Of a stretch of 53,245 nt of DNA, positions 25,904-35,494 are shown in pieces (position 1 is the stretch's first letter; each line of letters starts with the position of its first letter). Below the pieces are notes generated by a model that saw only the letters and a list, made by a program, of their open reading frames with translations, had not been told where the DNA came from and ran no database searches. Source of the stretch: CAIZGX01 sp964511555 (GTDB lineage: Bacteria > Bacteroidota > Bacteroidia > Flavobacteriales_D > Sanyastnellaceae); assembly GCA_964511555.1 (NCBI GenBank), contig CAZEFR010000011.1, forward strand, positions 1-53,245. Direction: 5' to 3'. The translations under genes and the position numbers were made by a program.

Positions 25904-27897
25904 CTGCGGATGACACGTTCAAGTGATCTTCCTTTGGAAGAGTTGATTTCGATGAAATAAGTTCCTCTTGCTTCGGGCAATTGAATACGAGCAACAACAC
26001 TTCCAATTTTTCTTCGCTCAATGAATCTTCCGTCTAAGGTGTAAATAGCTATTTCATCTACAATGATTCCGTTTGCAGTTAGGTTCACCCAGCCATCTGG
26101 TGTTGGGTTCGGATAGAGCAAGAACGTAGGAATTCGAATTTCTTCCACCCCTACAATTGTGCTCATGAGTGTCTGAGCCCCCACTTGAACGGGATCGGCA
26201 CCTTCGGCATCGTACATAGATTTGAATGAATTAATAGCTTCGTTGTCGAACGTAAACATTTCCTCGAGATACTTCGGTGGTATCGTTTGGTACATTAAAC
26301 GAGCGGTTACATGCAGGTTTCCTGAAAAGCCGTTCAGCGGAATGTGTATTCTTATTTCGTCGGTGCCGCTGCCTTCATTTCCGTTAGGATAATGGTTGAA
26401 GTTTGGGTCAAACAATGCATCTCCAACAATTTTTGTAGTATCATAGGAAGCGTGGTTTACCGAAAATCCAACAGGTGTCATTCTATTATCCTTGAGCATT
26501 ACATCTGCTCGTTCCAAAACGGTTGTTCTGTTGCCGTTTACATCTCCCATGACCATTTCATAAATCTGAACTTGATCTTGAGAAGTAATAAGATCGTAGT
26601 GTGGCTCCCAAGTGTTGTCTTCTCCGACAATGCGGTATTGGTTATCCATTTTCCCGGAATGAAATATTTCGTTTCCAGCATCATCAACGGCTATAATTTC
26701 AACATAAGCTCGTCTAGATGGATAGCCACTTGGGAATTTATGTCCAGCGAGATTCGTTAGCTTCAAGTTATACCTTGCAGTGTCGTTATCTATAGAAGTC
26801 TCTGTCAGCGCTACAAGTGCTGTTTCGTTTTGAAGAAGACTTGTAGTTCTTTCAATGGCTGTGTTGAAGTGTTCCTCTGTTGCTGTAACACCAAGGGCAG
26901 CAGCGTTGTTCTTCAGCATTTCAAGCATGAATGTGTTTCCTCCTACGAGCCAATGCTGGGCATAAGGCTCTCGTTGAGGTAGGAAGAGATAACCAGAAGC
27001 TATAACTACGCCCTCTCCCGCATCAGGCATGTGACAGCCTTGACATTCTTTCTGAATACCTGGAGTGTCGTTGTAGGAAGAGTTCAGCCATTCGTGATAA
27101 GTAGCTTGTTCAATGAAATCGTTTCCAGTGTAATTTCCTTGTAAGTCTGCTGTGTGTGTAGACAAGCTGTGACATCCTGCGCATGTTTCAGACTCACGCA
27201 TTTTGACATGTCCGAGTGGTCTGTACCCTACAAAGCTCTGCATCATTGCTTCGAAAATGGGTATTTGTTGTTCTTCTGTAATGTAGGGACCGTAAATGGT
27301 GTCTTTGTGGAAGAAGAGTTCTCCGCTGAAGTGCTTTCCTACACCCTGCGGACCATCCATTTTCTGCTGATGACAAGCTCCGCAATTCACCCCGTCTAGT
27401 GCAAGTGAGTCTTGGGCCAACTCTTCAAGTGTGTAGTTCGGGTTGTTGAACTCGAGAAGATTAGTGAATCGTCCAACGGGAGCATGACAAGAAGTACATT
27501 TATTTATCAGTTCTTGCGCATGGCCCGGGTTTACGAGTACTTCATGATTGACTTTTGCTTTCCAAAAAGGATCTTTCGCTGAGTTAGCCATAATGGAACC
27601 TCTCCAATTCGTAGCTGGGCTCACATCTGAACCTTCAGCATTAACGTTGGCGAAATCTACAGGATCATCACCGTGACAACCGCCACATCTGCCGGATCCA
27701 GTGAAAAAGCCATTATCGCCAACAGGTAAATTTGTTTGGGTCAGAAGTTTTACCATGTCCACACTTCCGTGATGAGTTTTTTTAGGTTTCTCATCGGACC
27801 ACGAAATGTTGAACAAAGAGACCACAGTCAGCAGGGCTAACAGGGCTGTGATTGACTTATTTTTTGCACAAATTGTTGGGATTCTCGACATGCTCAT
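25900..27897 (-). CDS. Pentaheme c-type cytochrome with T9SS type A sorting domain
   Basis: A 665-residue secreted multiheme protein. An N-terminal hydrophobic signal ends near residue 34. Five CxxCH heme sites start at Cys71, 134, 172, 239 and 285. The region from about 300 to 580 has no heme motif and looks beta-rich. The last 75 residues (FLLYPNPTPDGWVNLTANG ... IAIYTLDGRF ... GTYFIEINSSKG) match a T9SS type A sorting domain. That combination predicts a heme protein moved to the cell surface or outside, where it could take part in electron transfer; the redox partner is unknown. A second ATG at 27891 is equally possible. Confidence 0.88.
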   Translation of the reverse strand: MSMSRIPTICAKNKSITALLALLTVVSLFNISWSDEKPKKTHHGSVDMVKLLTQTNLPVGDNGFFTGSGRCGGCHGDDPVDFANVNAEGSDVSPATNWRGSIMANSAKDPFWKAKVNHEVLVNPGHAQELINKCTSCHAPVGRFTNLLEFNNPNYTLEELAQDSLALDGVNCGACHQQKMDGPQGVGKHFSGELFFHKDTIYGPYITEEQQIPIFEAMMQSFVGYRPLGHVKMRESETCAGCHSLSTHTADLQGNYTGNDFIEQATYHEWLNSSYNDTPGIQKECQGCHMPDAGEGVVIASGYLFLPQREPYAQHWLVGGNTFMLEMLKNNAAALGVTATEEHFNTAIERTTSLLQNETALVALTETSIDNDTARYNLKLTNLAGHKFPSGYPSRRAYVEIIAVDDAGNEIFHSGKMDNQYRIVGEDNTWEPHYDLITSQDQVQIYEMVMGDVNGNRTTVLERADVMLKDNRMTPVGFSVNHASYDTTKIVGDALFDPNFNHYPNGNEGSGTDEIRIHIPLNGFSGNLHVTARLMYQTIPPKYLEEMFTFDNEAINSFKSMYDAEGADPVQVGAQTLMSTIVGVEEIRIPTFLLYPNPTPDGWVNLTANGIIVDEIAIYTLDGRFIERRKIGSVVARIQLPEARGTYFIEINSSKGRSLERVIRR

Positions 27898-27980
27898 TTA
27901 TTCAGTAGGCGAAAGATACATTTCAATTACGTTAAGCAAAAAGAAATATGTAAGTAAAATTGAAAAAAAAACGAAGAGAA

Positions 27981-28271
27981 TCAGGAAAAGATGATCTCTA
28001 GAATAGGTGGCTCGCTGAATTGATCATTGATTGCCTTCAGCAAATCGCTGCGTGATTGGAAAAGCTCGGCGCGTAAGGGTGCCGATTCGAAATGCAAATG
28101 AAGTTGGTTCCCCTTTATGGTTATTTGCTTGGTCTTTTTGTACAGAATTGGACCAACTGCTTTTTCATAAGCTTCAATAATTTGTAGCTCATTTAATTTA
28201 CGTTGAAGAGGAGACCTTTTGATCCATTCGCCAATAGCGTCTTTCAGCGAAAATTCATTTCTAGTGCTCAT
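27981..28271 (-). CDS. DUF721 (DciA-like) protein
   Basis: A 96-residue protein with the DUF721 pattern: LKDAIGEWIKRSPLQRKLNELQIIEAYEKAVGPIL, then ITIKGNQLHLHFESAPLRAELFQSRSDLLKAIN. DUF721 includes DciA, a loader or operator of the replicative helicase, but small members may differ. Its ATG overlaps the recF stop by 4 bases, so it is translated with recF, a replication/repair context that fits. Confidence 0.8.
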   Translation of the reverse strand: MSTRNEFSLKDAIGEWIKRSPLQRKLNELQIIEAYEKAVGPILYKKTKQITIKGNQLHLHFESAPLRAELFQSRSDLLKAINDQFSEPPILEIIFS

Positions 28272-29395
28272 GGTTGGTGGGTTTCTTCAGGAAGAATAAA
28301 ATTGTTGTGAAGGGAAATGGTTTCGAATTCCATTTCGACTTCCGCTAGCAAGCGTGGCGTTTTTTCTAGATCGGTATCTGAGAGGAAAATTTGCGACTGC
28401 GTATTTTCGTTCAACCAGCGTAACAGTGATCGCAGGCGATTGTCGTCGAGTTTCTCAGAGATGTCATCGAGAATTAGCAAAGGCGACTTATTGAGTAAAC
28501 CCTTGGTGTATTCAAGCTGGGCAAGTTTAAGTGCTAGCAAGAATGTTTTTTGTTGTCCTTGAGAGGCGAACTTTTTTAGCATTTTTCCTTGCAATTCGAA
28601 AACGATATCGTCTTTCTGAATTCCTTTGGAGGTCCGTTCTGCGTGGATATCACGCTCTAAGCTTCCTTCCAACAGCGATAAATAGTTTTCTTCGTTTACT
28701 TCCGATTCGTAGCGCAAAACGGGTAGTTCTTCAGCTTGAGAAATTTCGTTGTAAATTAATTCGAAGACGGGAGCGAAGCTTTCAAAGAAACTTTTTCGAG
28801 CAAGGAAAATCTGCGTGCCGCTGTAGTTTAGTTGTTCGTTGTATATGGAAATAATTTCAGCGAGTTCCGACTTTCCGTAACGGTTGTTTTTCAGCACCGC
28901 GTTTCTTTGGTCGAGCGTATGGTTGAATTGAATAAGCAATCGAAGATATTCCGAAGAAGTCTGCGACAAGGTTTGGTCGAGCCATCGACGACGAACATCG
29001 CTTGCTTCGCGAATCAAGTCAATGTCGTTCGGAGTAACCATAACCAAAGGAAGAACACCTATGTGTTCCGATAAACGATCGTAAGCTTTTCCATTTTTGC
29101 TTACTTGTTTCTTTTTATCTCGAAAGAGCGCGTAAGAAATTTTTGCAGGCTCATCTTCGATCGCATACTCACCATTGGCCGCTCCTTGTTCTTTTCCGTC
29201 TTGAATCGAAAAGCTGTCAGTATGCGAAAAGTAGCTTTTGCAGAAGCTTAAACTATAGATAGCATCGAGGATATTGGTCTTTCCAATTCCGTTTTTTCCC
29301 AATAAACAATTCACTCGAGGACCAAAGTGGGCCTCGAAAGTGTCGTAGTTCTTAAACTGAAACAGCTGGAGTTTATGGAGAGTAATTCTTGACAT
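28268..29395 (-). CDS. recF: DNA replication and repair protein RecF
   Basis: A SMC-like ATPase that binds gapped DNA and helps load RecA. Walker A GKNGIGKTN is at about residues 34-42, preceded by LQLFQFKNYDTFEAHFG. The signature region ASQGQQKTFLLALKLAQ and Walker B LLILDDISEKLD near residue 314 are intact. Length 375 is normal. A TAATTTTG element 14 bases upstream is the likely promoter, divergent from the TPR gene. It is cotranscribed with the DUF721 gene. Confidence 0.95.
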   Translation of the reverse strand: MSRITLHKLQLFQFKNYDTFEAHFGPRVNCLLGKNGIGKTNILDAIYSLSFCKSYFSHTDSFSIQDGKEQGAANGEYAIEDEPAKISYALFRDKKKQVSKNGKAYDRLSEHIGVLPLVMVTPNDIDLIREASDVRRRWLDQTLSQTSSEYLRLLIQFNHTLDQRNAVLKNNRYGKSELAEIISIYNEQLNYSGTQIFLARKSFFESFAPVFELIYNEISQAEELPVLRYESEVNEENYLSLLEGSLERDIHAERTSKGIQKDDIVFELQGKMLKKFASQGQQKTFLLALKLAQLEYTKGLLNKSPLLILDDISEKLDDNRLRSLLRWLNENTQSQIFLSDTDLEKTPRLLAEVEMEFETISLHNNFILPEETHQP

Positions 29396-29409
29396 ACAAT
29401 TAGAAGTGT

Positions 29410-29417
29410 CAAAATTA
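29410..29417 (-). promoter_or_regulatory. -7 promoter element for recF
   Basis: On the minus strand TAATTTTG matches TAnnTTTG and lies 14 bases before the recF ATG. Confidence 0.5.
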
Positions 29418-29429
29418 TTCGGAATTTAG

Positions 29430-29437
29430 TATATTCG
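29430..29437 (+). promoter_or_regulatory. Near-consensus -7 element for the TPR/ribH operon
   Basis: TATATTCG (one mismatch) lies 17 bases before the ATG at 29455, back to back with the recF element. Confidence 0.35.
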
Positions 29438-29454
29438 CACCTCAATTTACTGAC

Positions 29455-30153
29455 ATGTCAAATAAAAATTACGCAGATCAAGAAGTTAGCTTCAACGAAG
29501 TGAATGCTTCAAACACAACTTCGGCTTTTTTCGATAAATACAGAAAGCCATTAATGGCAATAGGTATTGCATTAATCGTTGGAGTTGGTGGATACTTCGC
29601 TTATGATTCGGCAATTGCAAAGCCACGTGAACAAGAGGCTGCGAATGCTTTGTGGAAAGCACAGTATCATTTGTCAATTGATAGCATTGATTGGGCTTTG
29701 AATGGTCACGAGGATGCTCCAGGATTTCAAAGTGTAATTGATAACTACGAAGGAACAGATGCTGCTGAGTTGGCACATTACGGAGCTGCTATTTGTTTCC
29801 GCTCGAAAGGGGATTTCGCAAATGCGTTGGCGCATTTCAAAGAAGTGAATGTTGATGATCAAGCGGTTTCAGTTTATGTTCTTGGTAACATTGGTGACAT
29901 GAATGTAGAGCTAGGTCAATTAGACGAAGCTGTGAAATATTTCGAGAAAGCAGCTACACAATCGAAATCAAACGGAACGCGTGATGCATTGGCTGGAGAG
30001 TATTTGTTGAAGGCGGCTCGTGTGTACATAGAGCTGAACAATAAGGACAAGGCTAAAGAAACATTAGAAAAAGCAAAAGAAGGAATAGACAATCGCTCTG
30101 CAACATATACAGAAGCAGACAAAATGTTAAACTTCTTGAAGGCACAAGGATAA
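29455..30153 (+). CDS. TPR-containing membrane protein, YfgM-like
   Basis: A 232-residue protein with one membrane helix at about residues 33-52 (PLMAIGIALIVGVGGYFAYD). A periplasmic helical region follows with TPR repeats (FRSKGDFANALAHFKEV; MNVELGQLDEAVKYFEKA; YIELNNKDKAKETLEKA). The layout is like YfgM, which works with periplasmic chaperones and the Sec translocon, but that role is not shown here. It shares one base with the next gene (TAATG), so translation is coupled to ribH. Confidence 0.82.
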   Translation: MSNKNYADQEVSFNEVNASNTTSAFFDKYRKPLMAIGIALIVGVGGYFAYDSAIAKPREQEAANALWKAQYHLSIDSIDWALNGHEDAPGFQSVIDNYEGTDAAELAHYGAAICFRSKGDFANALAHFKEVNVDDQAVSVYVLGNIGDMNVELGQLDEAVKYFEKAATQSKSNGTRDALAGEYLLKAARVYIELNNKDKAKETLEKAKEGIDNRSATYTEADKMLNFLKAQG

Positions 30154-30641
30154 TGGCAACCGTAAATCTTTCAGAAGAAAGAGCAATTGTTCTTCCAGAG
30201 ATACAGAACCACAGAATTGTGATTTTGGTTTCTAAATGGAACCATGAAATTACAGAGAATTTATACAGCGGAGCATTGGAAACATTGCTCCGTCTTGGTT
30301 TTCAAGGATCTCAAATAGTAAAGGAATATGTTCCCGGGAGCTTTGAATTGCCTCTTGGTGCGAAATGGGCTACGGAGAAACCAGGGGTTACAGGGGTTAT
30401 AGCTCTAGGTTGTATAATCCGTGGTGAAACGCCCCATTTTGAATACGTTTCTATGACTACAGCTCAAGGTATTCAAAACATTGGATTACACTCAGGGAAG
30501 CCAGTTGTGTTTGGTGTCCTTACCGACGATCACATTGATCAAAGTCGCGCTCGTAGCGGGGGTGTTCTCGGAAACAAAGGCGTTGATTGCGCTCAGGCTT
30601 TAGTTGAAATGCTTGCTCTTCAAGCAAAACTAAAGTCCTAG
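30153..30641 (+). CDS. ribH: 6,7-dimethyl-8-ribityllumazine synthase
   Basis: The penultimate riboflavin enzyme, joining a 4-carbon phosphate with the pyrimidine precursor. Motifs are intact: IVILVSKWNHEITENLYSGA near the N-terminus, VPGSFELPLGAKW, and ALGCIIRGETPHFEYVS with the catalytic histidine. LHSGKPVVFGVLTDDHIDQSRARSG follows. Length 162 is normal. No riboswitch is visible upstream, because the start overlaps the TPR gene. The recF-divergent TPR-ribH arrangement is common in flavobacteria. Confidence 0.96.
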   Translation: MATVNLSEERAIVLPEIQNHRIVILVSKWNHEITENLYSGALETLLRLGFQGSQIVKEYVPGSFELPLGAKWATEKPGVTGVIALGCIIRGETPHFEYVSMTTAQGIQNIGLHSGKPVVFGVLTDDHIDQSRARSGGVLGNKGVDCAQALVEMLALQAKLKS

Positions 30642-30670
30642 TTCACCAATCTTTTTCGTAAATTCGTTCA

Positions 30671-33600
30671 ATGCGCAAATTGCTTCTCATTGGATGTTTC
30701 GCTGCTTTCGTTCAACTCGGACTGTCTCAGGTCGTTCACTTCATTGAGAATAAAGGTCAATGGCCTTCGCAAGTGAAGTTCAGTGCTGCCACAGAAAACG
30801 GCAGAACTTTTTTCGAGAACAACGCCTTTACTCATCATTTTTTCGATTTATCTGAAATAGCGAAAGCGCACGACGGTAAGAAGTTTGCCCCTGTTGTTCG
30901 CGGACATGTGTTTCGTCAAGTTTTTCGCAATGCCAGTCCAAACAAGGTTGTGATCGATGGCTTTCAGCAAACACGATACAACTATTTTTTAGGAAATGAT
31001 CCGTTGAAGTGGGGAAGAGACTGTAGGGAAGCGAAGGGTTTCCGATATAAAAATTTTTATCAAGGAGTGGATCTTCACGTTTATCAGAATGACTTCTTCA
31101 TGAAATACGATTGGGAGGTTCAACGAGGTGCGTCACCTGCGCAGATCAAATGGACCTATGAGGGTACAGATGATGTTCGTATTGAAGATGGAAGGTTAAT
31201 TGTGCGAACTGCCCTTGGAGAAATCGTAGAGCAAATCCCAATTGCTTATCAATTGGTTCCTATGGAAGGCGAGGCCGCGGGTAATAACCCTCCCTTGAAG
31301 GTTCGGGTAGAATGTGCCTTTGTTAAGAACGGAAGTGTCATTTCTTTTCGAGTTGGAAAGTACAACCCCAGATATCCACTGGTTATTGATCCGGAACTTA
31401 TTTTCTCTTCATACAGTGGAAGCTTCGATGATAATTTTGGATTCACAGCCACATATGATAGTCAGGGTAATTTAATTTCGGGAAGCAGTGCTTTCGGTCA
31501 GGGTTATCCGACGACGGTGGGAGCTTATCAGACCATCTGGGGTGGGGGAGATGGACAAGGAAGTTTGACTGGAACCGATATGGCCATTTCGAAGTACGAT
31601 GCCTCAGGAACATTTTTGCAATGGAGCACATTCTTAGGTGGTGCAAATGATGATTTACCGCACAGCCTTATTTGCAACAGTAGTGATGAGTTAATTGTTT
31701 TGGGAACCACTTCGAGCCCGAACTTTCCTGTAACGGCGAGTGCTTTCGATAATTCATACAATGGCGGCGATAATTTTACTCCATTTGGAATCGGTGTTCA
31801 ATACGTGAATGGTAGTGATATTGTTGTTAGCAAATTGAACATAAACGGAAATACCCTAGTGGCTTCCACGTTCGTTGGAGGTTCTGGAAACGACGGTGTG
31901 AATACTGCTGTTGGCTTAAAGTTCAACTATGCCGACGAATTTCGGGGCGAAGTTGATTTAGATGCGAACGACAATGTGTACGTCGTGAGTTCAACCTTTT
32001 CAACCAATTTTCCAACAGTGAATGCCATTCAATCTAGTCTAGGCGGACTTCAAGATGCTTGTGTATTTCAACTTTCAAGTGATTTGTCTCAATTGAATTG
32101 GAGCACTTATTTGGGTGGAAGCGATGACGATAGCGGTTTCAGTTTGAGTGAAGATAGCGGAGGGAATATCTTTGTTTGCGGCGGAACTCAATCTGTTGAT
32201 TTTCCATTAGCGGGAAATGGATATGGACAAGTCTTTAATGGCGGAAACAGCGACGGTTGGATTGCGAAGTTGAGTTCAACTGGAAGTGTGCTGCTCACTT
32301 CAACCTATCTCGGAAGCAACGTTTATGATCAATTGTATTTCATTGAAACAGATAATGCGGATGAAGTTTTTGTATACGGACAAACCCGCGCGTCAAATTC
32401 GACATTCATTGTTAATGCGGCCTTCAACCAGCCCAACAGCGGAATGTTGGTGACGAAATTTCCAAATGATTTGTCGTTTATTGTTTGGAGTACCGTTTTC
32501 GGAACCGGTGGCGGGGAACCCAACCTTTCACCAACAGCTTTTTTGGTTGATGTTTGCGGAAAGATATATCTGAGTGGTTGGGGAGGAGCCGTGAACGAAT
32601 TTTCAACCTTAGAAGCCGGATTTACGACAGGTCTAATTACTACATCAGACGCTTTTCAGACCACCACAGACGGAAGTGATTTTTATCTTCTGGTATTGGA
32701 GGCCGATGCCAGTGCAGTAACCTATGCATCTTTTTTCGGTGGAAACATCAGCTCAGAGCACGTAGATGGTGGAACTAGCAGATTTGATCGAAAGGGAATT
32801 ATATACCAAAGCGTTTGCGCCGGATGTGGTGGAAATAATGATTTTCCGATCTTCCCGGCCAATGCAGTTTCTGCCGTCAACAACAACAGTTGCAACAATG
32901 GGGTGTTTAAGTATGATTTTCAATTGCCGCTAACTGTTGCAAACTTCAATGTACCGCCATTGTTGTGCGCAGGTTCAACTGTTCAGTTGGTGAGCACGTC
33001 TTCTTTGGCAACTACTGTTCAATGGAATTTTAGTGACGATAATTCTACTGTATTTGGAAACAGTGTGGTTCATACCTTCAATGAACCTGGAACCTATACA
33101 ATAACTTTAACAGCTCAGAACCCCGTTACATGCAATGCGGTAGATACGATCTCGCGAACAGTTACAGTTATTGCTCCTATAGTTGAAACACTTGCCGACG
33201 TTACGGTGTGCAGCGGAATTCCTGTTCAGTTGGGACAAGTGAGTGTTGATCCGAATGCGGTTTATACCTGGACGCCTAACGATGGAAATTTGAGCGATGT
33301 GAATGGACCACTTCCGATTTTTACAGGAAATACAAACGCGTCTTATCAGTTGTTGGTTCAGCACGGTGTATGCACAGACACGCTTACACAAAACGTGATT
33401 GTTCCGCAATTGGAATTAACCCTTCCAAACGACACTGCACTTTGTGTTCCTGATAATATTGATCTTGATGCACTAATTAGTCCGACTTCTGGGAGTTTGA
33501 TTTGGAGCGCTTCTCCGGATTTTTCGAATCCGTTGAATAGTAATACGCAAGATCTCTCAATCAATGTTTTCGTTAATGGAATGCAAACGTATTTCGCGCA

Positions 33601-34423
33601 ATTAACCAGTCAAGGTTGTACCACAGAGGATAGCGTTTCAGTTTTCATGGTTGGTGATCAGGTAACTATTCAAGGCGATTTTACAGCGTGTTACGGAGAT
33701 ACGGTTTCATTGTTTGTGTTGAATCCGAATCCGACATTTAATTACCAGTGGCAATCGAATGCTCAGTTGTTAGGCGGACAGGGAACTTCGTCGGTTGAAT
33801 TTATAATTACAGCAGGAGCAACAGTTTCTGTTTCTGCCGCAACACCCAGCGGATGCTTCGCACAAGATACTGTGCAAGTTGCGGTGAGTGCATTGAATGC
33901 TTCGACAATTAATGCGAGTGCAACACCGGCTGTTGTTTTGGTAGGGACAAATGTTCAGTTGAATGCGAGTCCTGTGAATGCGGGTTATAATTATGCTTGG
34001 ACACCCAATTTAGGGTTGAGCAATGCGAGCATTCACAATCCTCTGGCTTTTGTTGAATCGACCACAACGTACAACGTAGCAGTCTCCGATGGTGATTGTG
34101 TTCAGCAGGATAGTGTTACGGTGCGAGTGGTAGATTTTATATGCGGAAGACCAACCGTGTACGTTCCGAACGCCTTCACTCCGAATCTAGATCAAGCGAA
34201 CGACTGGTTATACGTGAGAGGGAACTTCATCACAGAATTAAACTTCAGGGTCTTCGATCGCTGGGGTGAATTGGTTTTCGAGACACAAGATCAAAGTGTT
34301 GGTTGGAATGGATATTACAAAGGAAAGAAAGTGGATCCTGCAGTTTTTGTGTACTACATGCGTGTAGTTTGTGAAGGGGGTGAAATATATTTCGAAGAAG
34401 GTAATATTACAGTGCTAGAATAA
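30671..34423 (+). CDS. Large secreted T9SS type B (CHU_C) substrate with PKD-like domains
   Basis: A 1250-residue secreted protein. A signal peptide ends at about residue 20 (LGLSQ). Residues 20 to about 240 match the DUF7948-type N-terminal domain (FIENKGQWPSQVKFSA; NYFLGNDPLKWG; YQGVDLHVY). SBBP-like beta-propeller repeats follow (WSTFLGGANDD, ASTFVGGSGND, WSTYLGGSDDD), then a PKD-like domain (about 770-835) and further Ig-like repeats. The C-terminus (VYVPNAFTPNLDQANDW ... FRVFDRWGELVFE ... VFVYYMRVVCEGGE) is the gliding-motility-associated type B sorting domain. It is probably an adhesin or surface structural protein. A TAAATTCG element ends 4 bases before the ATG. Confidence 0.9.
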   Translation: MRKLLLIGCFAAFVQLGLSQVVHFIENKGQWPSQVKFSAATENGRTFFENNAFTHHFFDLSEIAKAHDGKKFAPVVRGHVFRQVFRNASPNKVVIDGFQQTRYNYFLGNDPLKWGRDCREAKGFRYKNFYQGVDLHVYQNDFFMKYDWEVQRGASPAQIKWTYEGTDDVRIEDGRLIVRTALGEIVEQIPIAYQLVPMEGEAAGNNPPLKVRVECAFVKNGSVISFRVGKYNPRYPLVIDPELIFSSYSGSFDDNFGFTATYDSQGNLISGSSAFGQGYPTTVGAYQTIWGGGDGQGSLTGTDMAISKYDASGTFLQWSTFLGGANDDLPHSLICNSSDELIVLGTTSSPNFPVTASAFDNSYNGGDNFTPFGIGVQYVNGSDIVVSKLNINGNTLVASTFVGGSGNDGVNTAVGLKFNYADEFRGEVDLDANDNVYVVSSTFSTNFPTVNAIQSSLGGLQDACVFQLSSDLSQLNWSTYLGGSDDDSGFSLSEDSGGNIFVCGGTQSVDFPLAGNGYGQVFNGGNSDGWIAKLSSTGSVLLTSTYLGSNVYDQLYFIETDNADEVFVYGQTRASNSTFIVNAAFNQPNSGMLVTKFPNDLSFIVWSTVFGTGGGEPNLSPTAFLVDVCGKIYLSGWGGAVNEFSTLEAGFTTGLITTSDAFQTTTDGSDFYLLVLEADASAVTYASFFGGNISSEHVDGGTSRFDRKGIIYQSVCAGCGGNNDFPIFPANAVSAVNNNSCNNGVFKYDFQLPLTVANFNVPPLLCAGSTVQLVSTSSLATTVQWNFSDDNSTVFGNSVVHTFNEPGTYTITLTAQNPVTCNAVDTISRTVTVIAPIVETLADVTVCSGIPVQLGQVSVDPNAVYTWTPNDGNLSDVNGPLPIFTGNTNASYQLLVQHGVCTDTLTQNVIVPQLELTLPNDTALCVPDNIDLDALISPTSGSLIWSASPDFSNPLNSNTQDLSINVFVNGMQTYFAQLTSQGCTTEDSVSVFMVGDQVTIQGDFTACYGDTVSLFVLNPNPTFNYQWQSNAQLLGGQGTSSVEFIITAGATVSVSAATPSGCFAQDTVQVAVSALNASTINASATPAVVLVGTNVQLNASPVNAGYNYAWTPNLGLSNASIHNPLAFVESTTTYNVAVSDGDCVQQDSVTVRVVDFICGRPTVYVPNAFTPNLDQANDWLYVRGNFITELNFRVFDRWGELVFETQDQSVGWNGYYKGKKVDPAVFVYYMRVVCEGGEIYFEEGNITVLE

Positions 34424-34430
34424 GATTAGA

Positions 34431-35459
34431 ATGAGAAACGAGATCAAAATGAGAAACGGAAAGAGAATGAGAATGCTAGCATTCTTGTTTACATTCTCGT
34501 CTTGTTCTTTTGCTCAGGACATTCATTTTAGTCAGTTCGATCAGGCAATGCTTTGGCAGAACAGCGCTCAGGTTGGTGCATTCGACGGACAGTTTCGCTT
34601 TGCTGCGAATCAACGCAATCAATGGCGAAGTGTAACGACGCCCTATCAGACCTTCGGTTTTTCGGCAGAGGCGAGAGAGTTTGTTCCTACGAAGTTATGG
34701 TCATTCGGATTAAATGCAGGAAGCGATGTTGCTGGAGATTCTCGTTTTAGAACATCGCAACTGCAGCTGCACGCAGCGCATACGCTATATAAGCCTAATG
34801 ATAGTCTAGAGATTAGAGGAGGTGGTTCATTCGGAATTACGTCACGCGGTTTCGATCCGAGTGCTTTGGTTTATGATTCGCAATGGAACGGGCTGAGCTT
34901 CGATCCAAATCTCTCCAACAATGAGATTTATGCCACAACCGCACGGGTTTATCCTTCTGTTGGACTTGCTGTTTTTATTCAGAAACAAGAAAGCACATTT
35001 CGTTGGAATGCCGGGTATTCGTTGAATAACATCACGCGTCCAAGACAAAGTTTCATGGATAACGATGCTATTGTATTGGATATGCGTCATGCTCTTCAAG
35101 CAAGTGCTCGAATGTCAATCAATAAGCTATATGAAGTAGAAGCATTGTCTCTGTTTCAGCTTCAAGGTAAAATGAAGGAGTTGGTTTTGGGTTCTCGTGT
35201 ATACTACAAACTTCCTTCCGAGAAATGGGAGAGTCAACGTGTTTTTGCCGGAATTCATGGGCGTTTCAGAGATGCCGCATGGATTGAAATAGGAGCAGAG
35301 TACAACGAATGGCGTGTCGGTATGTCCTACGATATGAATACTTCAACTTTACGTCCAGCAAGCACAGGAAGAGGCGGTTTTGAATTCTCTATTGTCTACA
35401 TTGTTCCTCCAAAGTTGAAGCACGGCACCTTGAAAAAGGTGTGTGTGCCATATTACTAA
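34431..35459 (+). CDS. PorP/SprF family T9SS membrane protein
   Basis: A 342-residue predicted outer-membrane barrel. A signal peptide ends at about residue 29 (SSCSFAQ), followed by DIHFSQFDQAMLWQNSAQVGAFDG, the PorP/SprF N-terminal hallmark. The start is ambiguous: ATGs at 34431, 34449, 34467 and 34473 are in frame. It lies 7 bases after the type B substrate gene. SprF-like proteins are known to be needed for secretion or attachment of a particular type B substrate (SprB) encoded next to them, so this one probably serves the preceding protein. Confidence 0.88.
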   Translation: MRNEIKMRNGKRMRMLAFLFTFSSCSFAQDIHFSQFDQAMLWQNSAQVGAFDGQFRFAANQRNQWRSVTTPYQTFGFSAEAREFVPTKLWSFGLNAGSDVAGDSRFRTSQLQLHAAHTLYKPNDSLEIRGGGSFGITSRGFDPSALVYDSQWNGLSFDPNLSNNEIYATTARVYPSVGLAVFIQKQESTFRWNAGYSLNNITRPRQSFMDNDAIVLDMRHALQASARMSINKLYEVEALSLFQLQGKMKELVLGSRVYYKLPSEKWESQRVFAGIHGRFRDAAWIEIGAEYNEWRVGMSYDMNTSTLRPASTGRGGFEFSIVYIVPPKLKHGTLKKVCVPYY

Positions 35460-35468
35460 AAACAATTG

Positions 35469-35476
35469 TATTTTTG
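35469..35476 (+). promoter_or_regulatory. -7 promoter element for the oxyR-selO operon
   Basis: TATTTTTG matches TAnnTTTG and lies 18 bases before the oxyR ATG. Confidence 0.5.
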
Positions 35477-35494
35477 TTGGTATAGATTTTACCT

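Noticed and set aside
30642..30670. FMN riboswitch near ribH
   Set aside because: ribH starts overlapping the TPR gene stop and there is no room for a riboswitch before it; the following 29 bases hold only a promoter-like TAAATTCG.
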